A stretch of DNA of 15,572 bases from an uncultured Lachnospiraceae bacterium (lineage in GTDB: Bacteria > Bacillota > Clostridia > Lachnospirales > Lachnospiraceae), in NCBI GenBank assembly GCA_910579225.1, contig CAJTTI010000044.1:1-15572 (forward strand), read 5' to 3'. A model generated the notes under the pieces. The model was not told the DNA's origin. It saw only the letters and a program-made list of their open reading frames with translations, and did no database searches. The position numbers were made by a program, and so were the translations under genes. Positions 6,919 to 12,773 of the stretch are shown one piece after another. Every line of letters starts with the position of its first letter. Positions within the stretch are counted from its first letter, which is position 1.

Positions 6919-7311
6919 TCAGGCACAGACACTTTGGAAATCCAGCCGGATCAGCCGATCCCCATTTTCATCCTGCGGTTCCCGCATGTAGATCAAATCC
7001 ATATTTCTGGCCTGAAATTCCACCACTGCCTGTTCCAGAGAAATGGTACGGTAAGAGTCGGAACTGCAGCTGTTCCCCGGGATGGCGTGATAATTTTCCG
7101 GATCCCATAAGATCAGAGAAACTACTTTGGCATTACAGGCCAGAGCCAGCTCGACGGTTTTCTGAAGTCCCAGATATTCTGCAGCCAGATTGATAAGCAG
7201 CACATCAGAATCTTTGACCGCCGGATTGCGGTAATCAAGCTCATAAATCTTCTGTTCTTCGTATTGTTCCATCTGCTGCCTGCGAAGGGCATCCAATAAA
7301 GCATGAATCAT
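6919..7311 (-). CDS. uncharacterised protein, 130 aa
   Basis: No family is recognised. The product is soluble and looks like an alpha/beta fold. It begins with a helix (MIHALLDALRRQQMEQYEEQ), then a strand (DVLLINLAAEYLGLQKTV) and a second strand (AKVVSLILWDPENY), with a C-terminal acidic or basic stretch ending in Ala. The pattern suggests a small Rossmann-like domain, but I see no nucleotide-binding motif. The start at 7311 has TGAGGA close upstream and AAAGGA about ten bases upstream. It is separated by about 145 bases from each neighbour on the same strand, so it may be its own transcription unit. A TATAAT at 7398-7403 on the minus strand is a candidate -10 box without a good -35. Confidence 0.7.
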   Translation of the reverse strand: MIHALLDALRRQQMEQYEEQKIYELDYRNPAVKDSDVLLINLAAEYLGLQKTVELALACNAKVVSLILWDPENYHAIPGNSCSSDSYRTISLEQAVVEFQARNMDLIYMREPQDENGDRLIRLDFQSVCA

Positions 7312-7397
7312 AATTCCTCAGTCCTTTTGTATTTTATTTCTGCGGGCAACGAGCCAGCTGCCACACCTGCACTGGCGTTTAACAAGTACCACTTTCT

Positions 7398-7403
7398 ATT
7401 ATA
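7398..7403 (-). promoter_or_regulatory. possible -10 box of the 130-aa gene
   Basis: TATAAT on the minus strand lies 86 bases upstream of the start codon in an AT-rich stretch. A TTGATA occurs only 14 bases upstream of it, which is too close for a standard -35. The spacing makes this tentative. Confidence 0.3.
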
Positions 7404-7456
7404 TTAGACGTTTTTTGTATCAAAAAAGTTTCAAAATTAATAAAAATTTTTTACAT

Positions 7457-8023
7457 TTATTTTTCCGAATTATCATTTTCCGGAAACAGTTCCTGCTCCG
7501 TATCCAGATCCGATTTCTTTTTCAAAATCATACGCACACCGCTGATAATCAAAATTGCAGCGATTATAAACTGTGGAATACTGTACAGGTAATTGCCGAC
7601 TACATCAGCAAAATCCGAAGAGATATACGTTCTGAGTACCGCCAGCAGGTTCCGGATCGACGGTCTCCAAATAATCGAAATTCCAAGAAACAGAAGAATC
7701 CATCCAAATACTCTGCTTTGTTTTCCATTCAGTTTGCCTTCCGGAAGCAGCGATTCCAACTGAAACAGATAACGATCTTCCAGCATATAAAATTCTTCGT
7801 CTGTAAGGCTGACCTTATTGTGTACGTTAAACAGGCTGTAAAACCATATAATGATAACACCATATATAAACCAGTCGATATTCAAAAATGTACTGCCAAT
7901 AAACATGCCAAATGTAAGGCACATAATACTCAGCCCTTCTTTCATAAATCCAAGATACATCTCTCCCGCCCCTGGCATAAGAGAACAGATAAATGTCATA
8001 AAACCGTTCTTTTTCTTAATCAT
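7457..8023 (-). CDS. TM2/LiaF-like multi-pass membrane protein, third gene of the ECF sigma operon
   Basis: The 188-residue product carries SLMPGAGEMYLGFMKEGL (residues 14-31), which resembles the start of TM2-type domains in proteins with two helices joined by a short turn. Hydrophobic helices lie at about 29-47, 50-66, 105-119 and 147-166. The C-terminal pair (GWILLFLGISIIW; FIIAAILIISGVRMILKKK) resembles the LiaI/LiaF-type membrane region of cell-envelope stress proteins. The start at 8023 is chosen because GAGGAGG lies 6 bases upstream. An ATG at 8047 lacks such a site and would overlap the preceding gene further. The reading frame overlaps the stop codon of the anti-sigma gene by 8 bases, so it is translationally coupled to it. 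It may help sense or relay an envelope signal to the sigma/anti-sigma pair. Confidence 0.82.
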   Translation of the reverse strand: MIKKKNGFMTFICSLMPGAGEMYLGFMKEGLSIMCLTFGMFIGSTFLNIDWFIYGVIIIWFYSLFNVHNKVSLTDEEFYMLEDRYLFQLESLLPEGKLNGKQSRVFGWILLFLGISIIWRPSIRNLLAVLRTYISSDFADVVGNYLYSIPQFIIAAILIISGVRMILKKKSDLDTEQELFPENDNSEK

Positions 8024-8504
8024 TTTGCTCCTCCTCATACTCCACAAATAATAACCGTCCGGTCAGGTTTTCCAGAAGAAGACTCATCTTGTCATTGCTG
8101 TCCTGGAGTTTCTCTGTGATTGTCTCCTGTGCATCTTCCAGAAAATGCGCGCCTCTTCGAACATTTGTTCTTTCTTCTGCTGGAAAAATAAACAACATCA
8201 GCAGAGAAACTGCTACTGCAAAGCTCACTTTCAGACTGTAAAGGAACAGCCGCAGTTGCTTGGACCGCTGATACATGGTTTTTCCCGTCTGTATCCTGAC
8301 CGTTTTGCTCTTCTCCAATATCTCCTCCTGAAGATAAGAAGGAGGTTCCATAAGATCCTGCTCCAAATATCTTGCAAGAAGGTCTGCACAATGGCTGCAG
8401 GATCCGGTATGTGCAAAAAGCCGACGCTCTTCTGTGGCGGAAAGCGTTCCTAAAATCCATGCATTCAACCACTCATCTGTTACATGCCCTGTCCACTCTT
8501 TCAT
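8016..8504 (-). CDS. zinc-finger anti-sigma factor with one membrane helix
   Basis: The 162-residue product has the N-terminal ZAS-type anti-sigma motif His32-x3-Cys36-x2-Cys39 (HTGSCSHC), preceded by the typical helix DEWLNAWILGTLSATEERRLFAH. A single membrane helix follows at about residues 85-107 (LFLYSLKVSFAVAVSLLMLFIF), with an extracytoplasmic tail of about 55 residues that is probably helical. The family holds an ECF sigma factor inactive at the membrane until a signal arrives. The start codon overlaps the sigma stop codon as ATGA, and AAGGAGG lies nine bases upstream. The gene order sigma then anti-sigma is the usual one. Confidence 0.88.
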   Translation of the reverse strand: MKEWTGHVTDEWLNAWILGTLSATEERRLFAHTGSCSHCADLLARYLEQDLMEPPSYLQEEILEKSKTVRIQTGKTMYQRSKQLRLFLYSLKVSFAVAVSLLMLFIFPAEERTNVRRGAHFLEDAQETITEKLQDSNDKMSLLLENLTGRLLFVEYEEEQND

Positions 8505-9049
8505 CGGATGATTCCTCCTTTCAGTCTTTTTTTAAGAAGTCCTTTGGCCCGGTACACCTGAGTCTGCACAGTCTTCAGATTCCGTCCTTTTTCTTCGGCA
8601 ATTTCTTTGATGGATTTCTCTTCATAAAAATGTGCCTCTGCAATCTCATTGTAAGGCGGCGGAAGCTGCCGGCACAGAGACAGTACTTCTTTCTTTGATT
8701 CATCCTGCAGACAGATCGCTTCCGGATCCGACTTTCTGTCCGGAAGTTCCAAGAAAGTCTGTTCCTCAGCCGGCTGAAGCCGGCGCGCGGCACTTTTCTG
8801 ATGATCCAGGCATTTGTTAACGGCGATTTTGCAGAGCCATGCCCGCTCATGTACTCCATCAAATCCGGACAGTCTCTGATAAGCGGACAGAAACGTCTCC
8901 TGGGTCAGGTCCTGTGCGTCAAACGTATTACCTGTCATCCGGTAACACAGTGTATAGACTAGTTTTTCATATTTTGTAAGCAACGTTTCCAACTGTTCTT
9001 CCGCTTCGATCGTTCCCGCCTCCTCTCTCAATCCCCTGCTTTCAGACAT
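8501..9049 (-). CDS. ECF-type RNA polymerase sigma factor (first of two)
   Basis: The 182-residue product has sigma region 2 (LLTKYEKLVYTLCYRMTGNTFDAQDLTQETFL, about residues 23-54) and region 4 with a helix-turn-helix (LPPPYNEIAEAHFYEEKSIKEIAEEKGRNLKTVQTQVYRAKGLLKKRL, about 129-176). There is no region 1.1 or 3, as expected for ECF factors. It is the first gene of a coupled operon with the anti-sigma and membrane-protein genes and is divergent from a second ECF gene at 9206. The start is uncertain: the ATG at 9049 has no ribosome binding site, while a perfect AGGAGG inside the frame (9019-9024) precedes a non-standard ATC codon at 9008-9010. A TTG at 9031 is a further option. Autoregulation is usual for the family. 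A TGAAGT-N17-CGTTAT pair in the upstream region has the look of an ECF promoter, but this is weak. Confidence 0.9.
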   Translation of the reverse strand: MSESRGLREEAGTIEAEEQLETLLTKYEKLVYTLCYRMTGNTFDAQDLTQETFLSAYQRLSGFDGVHERAWLCKIAVNKCLDHQKSAARRLQPAEEQTFLELPDRKSDPEAICLQDESKKEVLSLCRQLPPPYNEIAEAHFYEEKSIKEIAEEKGRNLKTVQTQVYRAKGLLKKRLKGGIIR

Positions 9050-9070
9050 AAGGGATCAGACTGTTCATTT

Positions 9071-9076
9071 ATTATA
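9071..9076 (-). promoter_or_regulatory. possible promoter of the minus-strand sigma operon
   Basis: TATAAT on the minus strand lies about 21 bases upstream of the ATG at 9049. No good sigma-A -35 hexamer is present 17 bases upstream. An ECF-like reading of the same region (TGAAGT, 17 bases, CGTTAT) overlaps it, so the site could be read by the sigma factor itself. Confidence 0.35.
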
Positions 9077-9125
9077 ACGAGTCAGAAACCAGAATTACTT
9101 CAGAATTATGGAAAATTTTTTAGAG

Positions 9126-9151
9126 CCGGTAGCTTTTCTGACATTTACCGG
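9126..9151. promoter_or_regulatory. inverted repeat in the divergent sigma-factor intergenic region
   Basis: CCGGTA (9126-9131) and TACCGG (9146-9151) form a perfect 6-bp inverted repeat with a 14-base centre. It overlaps a candidate plus-strand -35 box, CTGACA (9138-9143). It lies about 55 bases before the plus-strand sigma gene and could be an operator. It has no T run, so it is not an obvious terminator. Confidence 0.35.
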
Positions 9152-9205
9152 GTATTCTTAATAAAGATATCTACAGAATCGAAATTAACACAGGAGGTAT
9201 GGGAC

Positions 9206-9676
9206 ATGCAGGAACAACTGGAAGAAACCATACAGCAATATTCTCCAATGGTCTATCGTCTGGCTTATGCCCGGACAAGAAACCGCCAGGATGCGGACGA
9301 GATTTATCAGGAAGTCTTTCTCCGTTATCTCCGAAAGAAACCTGTATTTCAAAACAAAACTCATGAAAAAGCATGGTTCCTTAAAGTGACTGTAAACTGT
9401 GCCAACAGTCTGTGGCATTCTGTCTGGAGACGGAGAACAGAACCTTTGAAGGAGGAACTGATGCTCGAAACGCAGGAAGAGATTGATCTGTCTCACGCTC
9501 TGCAAAAGCTGCCGCCCTTTTACCGGGAGGTGATTCATCTGTTTTACTATGAAGAGCTGTCCACCAGCGAGATTGGAAAGATCCTCCACCGGAAAACATC
9601 CACCGTACGGACCCAGCTTACCCGGGCCAGAGCAATTCTGAAAGAAATCCTAAAGGAGGAATATGATGAATTTTAA
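9206..9676 (+). CDS. ECF-type RNA polymerase sigma factor (second, plus strand)
   Basis: The 156-residue product has region 2 (YSPMVYRLAYARTRNRQDADEIYQEVFLRYL, about residues 12-42) with KAWFLKVTVNCANSLWHS (55-72), and region 4 (LPPFYREVIHLFYYEELSTSEIGKILHRKTSTVRTQLTRARAILKEIL, about 102-149) with the helix-turn-helix. This is a compact ECF factor with no additional domains. AGGAGG eight bases before the ATG supports the start. The gene is divergent from the other ECF gene, with 156 bases between them, and its 3' end overlaps the start of the DUF4179 gene, so the two are coupled. It differs clearly from the first ECF protein in sequence and in the type of downstream regulator. Confidence 0.92.
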   Translation: MQEQLEETIQQYSPMVYRLAYARTRNRQDADEIYQEVFLRYLRKKPVFQNKTHEKAWFLKVTVNCANSLWHSVWRRRTEPLKEELMLETQEEIDLSHALQKLPPFYREVIHLFYYEELSTSEIGKILHRKTSTVRTQLTRARAILKEILKEEYDEF

Positions 9677-10724
9677 AGAAACTTACAGACATTTGAATGA
9701 TGCCATTGTTCCTGATCCCAAAATGGCAGAGCATCTTCTCAAAAAAGCCGGAACACAGCCCTCCAAACAAATGGTCAAAAAACGGGGGCCTTCCTGGTTC
9801 AAAACAGCTGCAGCGATACTGCTTCTCTGCGCAGGACTAAATATCTCCATAACGGTACTTGCTGCCCATGTGGAACCGGTCTATCAGTTCCTGTATCTGT
9901 TGTCCCCCAGGGCGGCCCAATACTTTATGCCGATCCGGATGATTTCTGAAGATCAGGGAATCCGTATGGAAGTGGTATCCGCCTCTGTACACGAGAATAC
10001 CGCTGAAATCTACATTTCCCTGGAGGATCTGACCGGTGACCGAATTGATGAGACCACCGATCTCTATGACAGTTATTCCATCCACCGTCCCTTTGCTTCT
10101 GTCGGGACCTGCGAACGCGCCGGTTACGACCCTGTCTCCGGAAAGGCCTTCTTCCTTATCACTCTGCAGGAACAGACTGATGATTGGAACGGGCATTCAA
10201 TTCAGGGAGATAAGATCACCTTTTCTGTGGCTGAATTCCTGAGCCGGAAATCGACGTATGAAGATCTCATCGTTCCCATGGTTCTGACCGATATTCCGGA
10301 GGAACCGCCTGTAAAAGAGGTGACACTGAACGGATGCAGCGGCGACTTTGAAGCTTTTGACATTGATCATGTGACAAATGCACTGGTTCCCAACACCATT
10401 GTTGACATTCTTCCTTCAGATGGCATCACTTTGACCGCCGTCGGCTGGAAGGATGGAATGCTCCATATTCAAACTGCCCTGAAAGACAGAATGGAAAACG
10501 ACAATCATGGTTATCTGTGGCTGGAAAATGAAAATGGAAAGCAGCATTCCGTTTACAGTATCAGTTTCCGTGAAGAACTGGACAACGGTCATACAGTCAC
10601 TTATGATGAACAAATATTTGATGTCTCCATGGAAGAGCTTTCTGACTGCACTCTACATGGGTATTTTGTGATCTCCGGACAGAAGACCACAGGAAACTGG
10701 CAGGTAACTTTTCCGCTGGAGTAA
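9666..10724 (+). CDS. DUF4179-type membrane protein, probable anti-sigma factor
   Basis: The 352-residue product has a cytoplasmic N-terminus of about 44 residues, one membrane helix at about 45-66 (WFKTAAAILLLCAGLNISITVL) and a large extracytoplasmic part. The segment after the helix (SPRAAQYFMPIRMISEDQGIRMEVVSA..HENTAEIYISLEDLTGDRID) is recognisable as the DUF4179 domain, which is common in Clostridia directly downstream of ECF sigma genes. By position and topology it probably binds the sigma factor with its N-terminus and senses outside with its C-terminal part; that role is inferred. Two consecutive ATG codons exist at 9663 and 9666. The second is preferred because AAGGAGG lies six bases upstream of it, against three for the first. 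The stop codon lies inside a perfect inverted repeat shared with the convergent gene. Confidence 0.85.
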   Translation: MNFKETYRHLNDAIVPDPKMAEHLLKKAGTQPSKQMVKKRGPSWFKTAAAILLLCAGLNISITVLAAHVEPVYQFLYLLSPRAAQYFMPIRMISEDQGIRMEVVSASVHENTAEIYISLEDLTGDRIDETTDLYDSYSIHRPFASVGTCERAGYDPVSGKAFFLITLQEQTDDWNGHSIQGDKITFSVAEFLSRKSTYEDLIVPMVLTDIPEEPPVKEVTLNGCSGDFEAFDIDHVTNALVPNTIVDILPSDGITLTAVGWKDGMLHIQTALKDRMENDNHGYLWLENENGKQHSVYSISFREELDNGHTVTYDEQIFDVSMEELSDCTLHGYFVISGQKTTGNWQVTFPLE

Positions 10725-10744
10725 AGACTTATGCTTTACTCCAG
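10716..10744. repeat. perfect 11-bp inverted repeat spanning two convergent stop codons
   Basis: CTGGAGTAAAG (10716-10726) and CTTTACTCCAG (10734-10744) form a perfect hairpin with a 7-base loop. Both convergent genes end in the codons CTG GAG TAA, one in each arm. No T run follows the stem in either direction, so it is not a standard intrinsic terminator, but it may pause or protect both transcripts. Confidence 0.75.
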
Positions 10745-10939
10745 ATCCAGCTCCGGTGGCACATCCAGTTCCTCCGGCACATATTTACCGTTTTTCTTCC
10801 GTTGTCGGACACATTCCGTCAACAGATACTCAATCTGTCCGTTCACAGAACGAAAATCGTCTTCTGCCCACGCTGCAATGGCGTCGTACAGTTTTGTAGA
10901 GAGCCGCAGCGGCACCTGTTTCTTCCGATTATCTGCCAT
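10736..10939 (-). CDS. Arc-like ribbon-helix-helix protein
   Basis: The 67-residue product has the ribbon-helix-helix pattern: a strand KKQVPLRLS (residues 6-14), helix A TKLYDAIAAWAEDDF (15-29), a turn and helix B SVNGQIEYLLTECVRQRKK (31-49), close to Arc/MetJ-type DNA-binding proteins. The C-terminal tail is acidic and proline-rich (EELDVPPELDLE). It probably dimerises and binds DNA, but its targets are unknown. The ATG follows one base after the stop codon of the SPFH gene, and the ribosome binding site is poor (GGAA about 11 bases upstream), which suggests translational coupling. There is no toxin gene beside it, so a toxin-antitoxin role is not supported. Confidence 0.8.
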   Translation of the reverse strand: MADNRKKQVPLRLSTKLYDAIAAWAEDDFRSVNGQIEYLLTECVRQRKKNGKYVPEELDVPPELDLE

Positions 10940-10940
10940 A

Positions 10941-11951
10941 TCAGTACAGTGTTCCGGTGTTCACGATGGGCTGAGCGTCATGGTTTCCGCAAAGAACCAC
11001 CAGAAGATTGGAAACCATGGCTGCTTTCCGCTCCTCATCCAACGTGATGACCTCATTTTCATTCAGGCGTTCCAGTGCCATTTCCACCATACCCACAGCA
11101 CCATCCACGATCATCTTTCTTGCATCAATAACAGCAGATGCCTGCTGGCGCTGAAGCATAACTGCAGCGATCTCCGGTGCATATGCCAGATAAGTAATTC
11201 TTGCTTCTACGATCTCAATTCCGGCCTCATTGACCCGTTCCTGAATTTCATCCCGGATCCTCGCTGCCACGATCTCACTGGAACCCCGGAGACTTCCTTC
11301 GTCTGCAATCCCGTCTCCGGTCGTATCCACACCCTGAGCCACATCATAGGGATACAGCCTTACGATGTTCCGGAGAGCGCTGTCGCACTGGAGAGAGAGA
11401 AATTCCTTATAATTATCCACATTGAATACTGCTTTCGCCGTATCCACAATCCGCCAGGTGACAGCAATGCCGATCTCGATGGGATTGCCCAGGCAGTCGT
11501 TGATCTTCTGACGATTGTTGCTGAGGGTCATGATTTTCAGTGAGATCTTTTTACCCGTATTCTCATATGACACTGCTGCTGCAATATCCGGACTGGCAGC
11601 GGAAGAATGCTTCACATCCCCGCTCTGACTGAGCCTGGTCTTGGCAGCCGGATTCACGCTGGCACAAAATGGATTGACATAATAAAATCCGTTGTCCTTC
11701 AAAGTACCTATATATTTCCCGAACAATGTAAGTACCAGCGCCTCTTGAGGTTTCAGCACTTTCAGGCCGCACAGAGGGAGCCAGCCAATACTCAAAACAA
11801 CAATGCCGATAATCAGCAGCAGAGGACTGCCGCCTCTGTCCAGTTCCATTCCGCCAAATATGGTTCCGATTGTTGCAAGAATGTACAGGATGAGGATCAA
11901 TATCAGAACCAGCATACCGTTTTTCCGATTATTCAATACAATTTCTTTCAT
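10941..11951 (-). CDS. SPFH/Band 7 domain membrane protein
   Basis: The 336-residue product has two N-terminal membrane helices (about 13-33 and 43-62), followed by the SPFH domain from about 63 to 300. Typical segments are LKVLKPQEALVLTLFGKYIGTLKDNGFYYVNPF, KINDCLGNPIEIGIAVTWRIVD, and the helical region AARIRDEIQERVNEAGIEIVEARITYLAYAPEIAAVMLQRQQASAVIDARK. Proteins of this family form membrane-associated rings or microdomains; the partner here is not known. GGAGGG eight bases before the ATG supports the start. It heads an operon with the ribbon-helix-helix gene, driven by a clear sigma-A promoter, and is divergent from the DUF305 gene. Confidence 0.93.
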   Translation of the reverse strand: MKEIVLNNRKNGMLVLILILILYILATIGTIFGGMELDRGGSPLLLIIGIVVLSIGWLPLCGLKVLKPQEALVLTLFGKYIGTLKDNGFYYVNPFCASVNPAAKTRLSQSGDVKHSSAASPDIAAAVSYENTGKKISLKIMTLSNNRQKINDCLGNPIEIGIAVTWRIVDTAKAVFNVDNYKEFLSLQCDSALRNIVRLYPYDVAQGVDTTGDGIADEGSLRGSSEIVAARIRDEIQERVNEAGIEIVEARITYLAYAPEIAAVMLQRQQASAVIDARKMIVDGAVGMVEMALERLNENEVITLDEERKAAMVSNLLVVLCGNHDAQPIVNTGTLY

Positions 11952-11982
11952 TTGTGATTCCCTCCATCTTTATAATATCAAA

Positions 11983-12011
11983 ATCATATCACTTAGATTT
12001 CTATTTGTCAA
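11983..12011 (-). promoter_or_regulatory. sigma-A promoter of the SPFH operon
   Basis: On the minus strand, a perfect TTGACA (12006-12011) and TATGAT (11983-11988) are 17 bases apart, about 31 bases before the start codon. A second possible promoter, TTGACA (12046-12051) with TATTTT (12023-12028), also at 17 bases, lies 40 bases further upstream. Confidence 0.8.
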
Positions 12012-12031
12012 TATGATTTTATAAAATATTG
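12009..12031. promoter_or_regulatory. imperfect palindrome between the SPFH and DUF305 genes
   Basis: CAATAT and ATATTG flank an 11-base AT-rich centre. The site overlaps the -35 box of the SPFH promoter and lies between divergent genes, so it could be an operator. AT-rich sequence produces such patterns often, hence the low confidence. Confidence 0.3.
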
Positions 12032-12092
12032 ATTTTTACCCTCTGTGTCAAAATACTTCCGCCATCCATATACTGATAAAAAAGAGCCAAAA

Positions 12093-12674
12093 ATGGTAAC
12101 TATGAACAGATCATGTAATTTCAGCAACGTCACCAACGATTATCTGGCATTCTATGACTGTATTCTGCGCAATATGATCGACGAGATGACTCATGCAGAC
12201 TTGTCAGACAGTATTTCTCACAATTTTATCACACAGATGATTCCCCACCATCAGGGAGCCATTGAGATGTCCAGGAATCTGTTAAGATACACCACACATA
12301 TCCCGCTCCAGAATATGGCGCTCAAGATCATCACGGAACAGACCAAAAGCATCTCTCATATGCATTCGATTTTGTGTGCATGCGACGCCGTTCACAATTC
12401 CAAAGAGGATCTGTGTTGTTATCAAACGCGTACCAGAAAGATCATGCAGACCATGTTCTGCGAGATGAAAAATGCCTGCATAACCAACTGTGTCAATGGC
12501 AATTTTATCCGCCAAATGATTCCTCATCACTGTGCTGCCATCGCCATGTCAGAAAACACACTCAGATACTGTATCTGCCCGGAACTAATCCCGATACTGG
12601 ACCGCATCATCTGTTCGCAGAGGCAGGAAGTATGTAGGATGCAGTGTTTCCTTTCCTGTATGGGTTCCTGTTGA
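12093..12674 (+). CDS. cysteine-rich tandem DUF305 protein
   Basis: The 193-residue product contains two DUF305 units. The first (about residues 45-92) has NFITQMIPHHQGAIEMS and the second (about 137-184) has NFIRQMIPHHCAAIAMS. DUF305 proteins are four-helix, ferritin-like proteins whose His-His-Met positions are linked to metal binding, in some cases copper. There are 17 cysteines (8.8 percent), concentrated in the second half and ending CRMQCFLSCMGSC. No signal peptide is visible, so it is probably cytoplasmic. The start at 12093 is chosen over an in-frame GTG at 12045, because the GTG lies inside promoter-like sequence and the residues before 12093 are not DUF305-like. The ribosome binding site is weak (AAGAG about six bases upstream). 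A metal-buffering or redox role is inferred, not shown. Confidence 0.85.
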   Translation: MVTMNRSCNFSNVTNDYLAFYDCILRNMIDEMTHADLSDSISHNFITQMIPHHQGAIEMSRNLLRYTTHIPLQNMALKIITEQTKSISHMHSILCACDAVHNSKEDLCCYQTRTRKIMQTMFCEMKNACITNCVNGNFIRQMIPHHCAAIAMSENTLRYCICPELIPILDRIICSQRQEVCRMQCFLSCMGSC

Positions 12675-12702
12675 TTTTAAAATGCATTCACTTATTTAAC
12701 CG

Positions 12703-12751
12703 AAAAAAGACCTGGAAAACGGCATTGTTCACATGCCCCAATTCCAGGTCT
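12703..12751 (-). terminator. intrinsic terminator of the yhbY-nudix operon
   Basis: Read on the minus strand, AGACCTGGA (12743-12751) pairs with TCCAGGTCT (12708-12716) as a 9-bp stem. A 5-bp inner stem (GGCAT with ATGCC) lies inside, and a run of six T (12703-12708) follows. It begins about 22 bases after the Nudix stop codon. In the plus direction the same hairpin could help end the DUF305 transcript, but no T run follows there. Confidence 0.88.
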
Positions 12752-12773
12752 GTCTAAAGTCAGCATCTTTTGT

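Noticed and set aside
7405..7455. Terminator after the TM2/LiaF-like gene
   Set aside because: The region is AT-rich and the possible stems are almost all A-T pairs. It was not convincing enough to annotate.
10736..10939. Antitoxin of a toxin-antitoxin pair
   Set aside because: The ribbon-helix-helix protein has no small toxin gene beside it. Its neighbours are an SPFH gene and a convergent DUF4179 gene.
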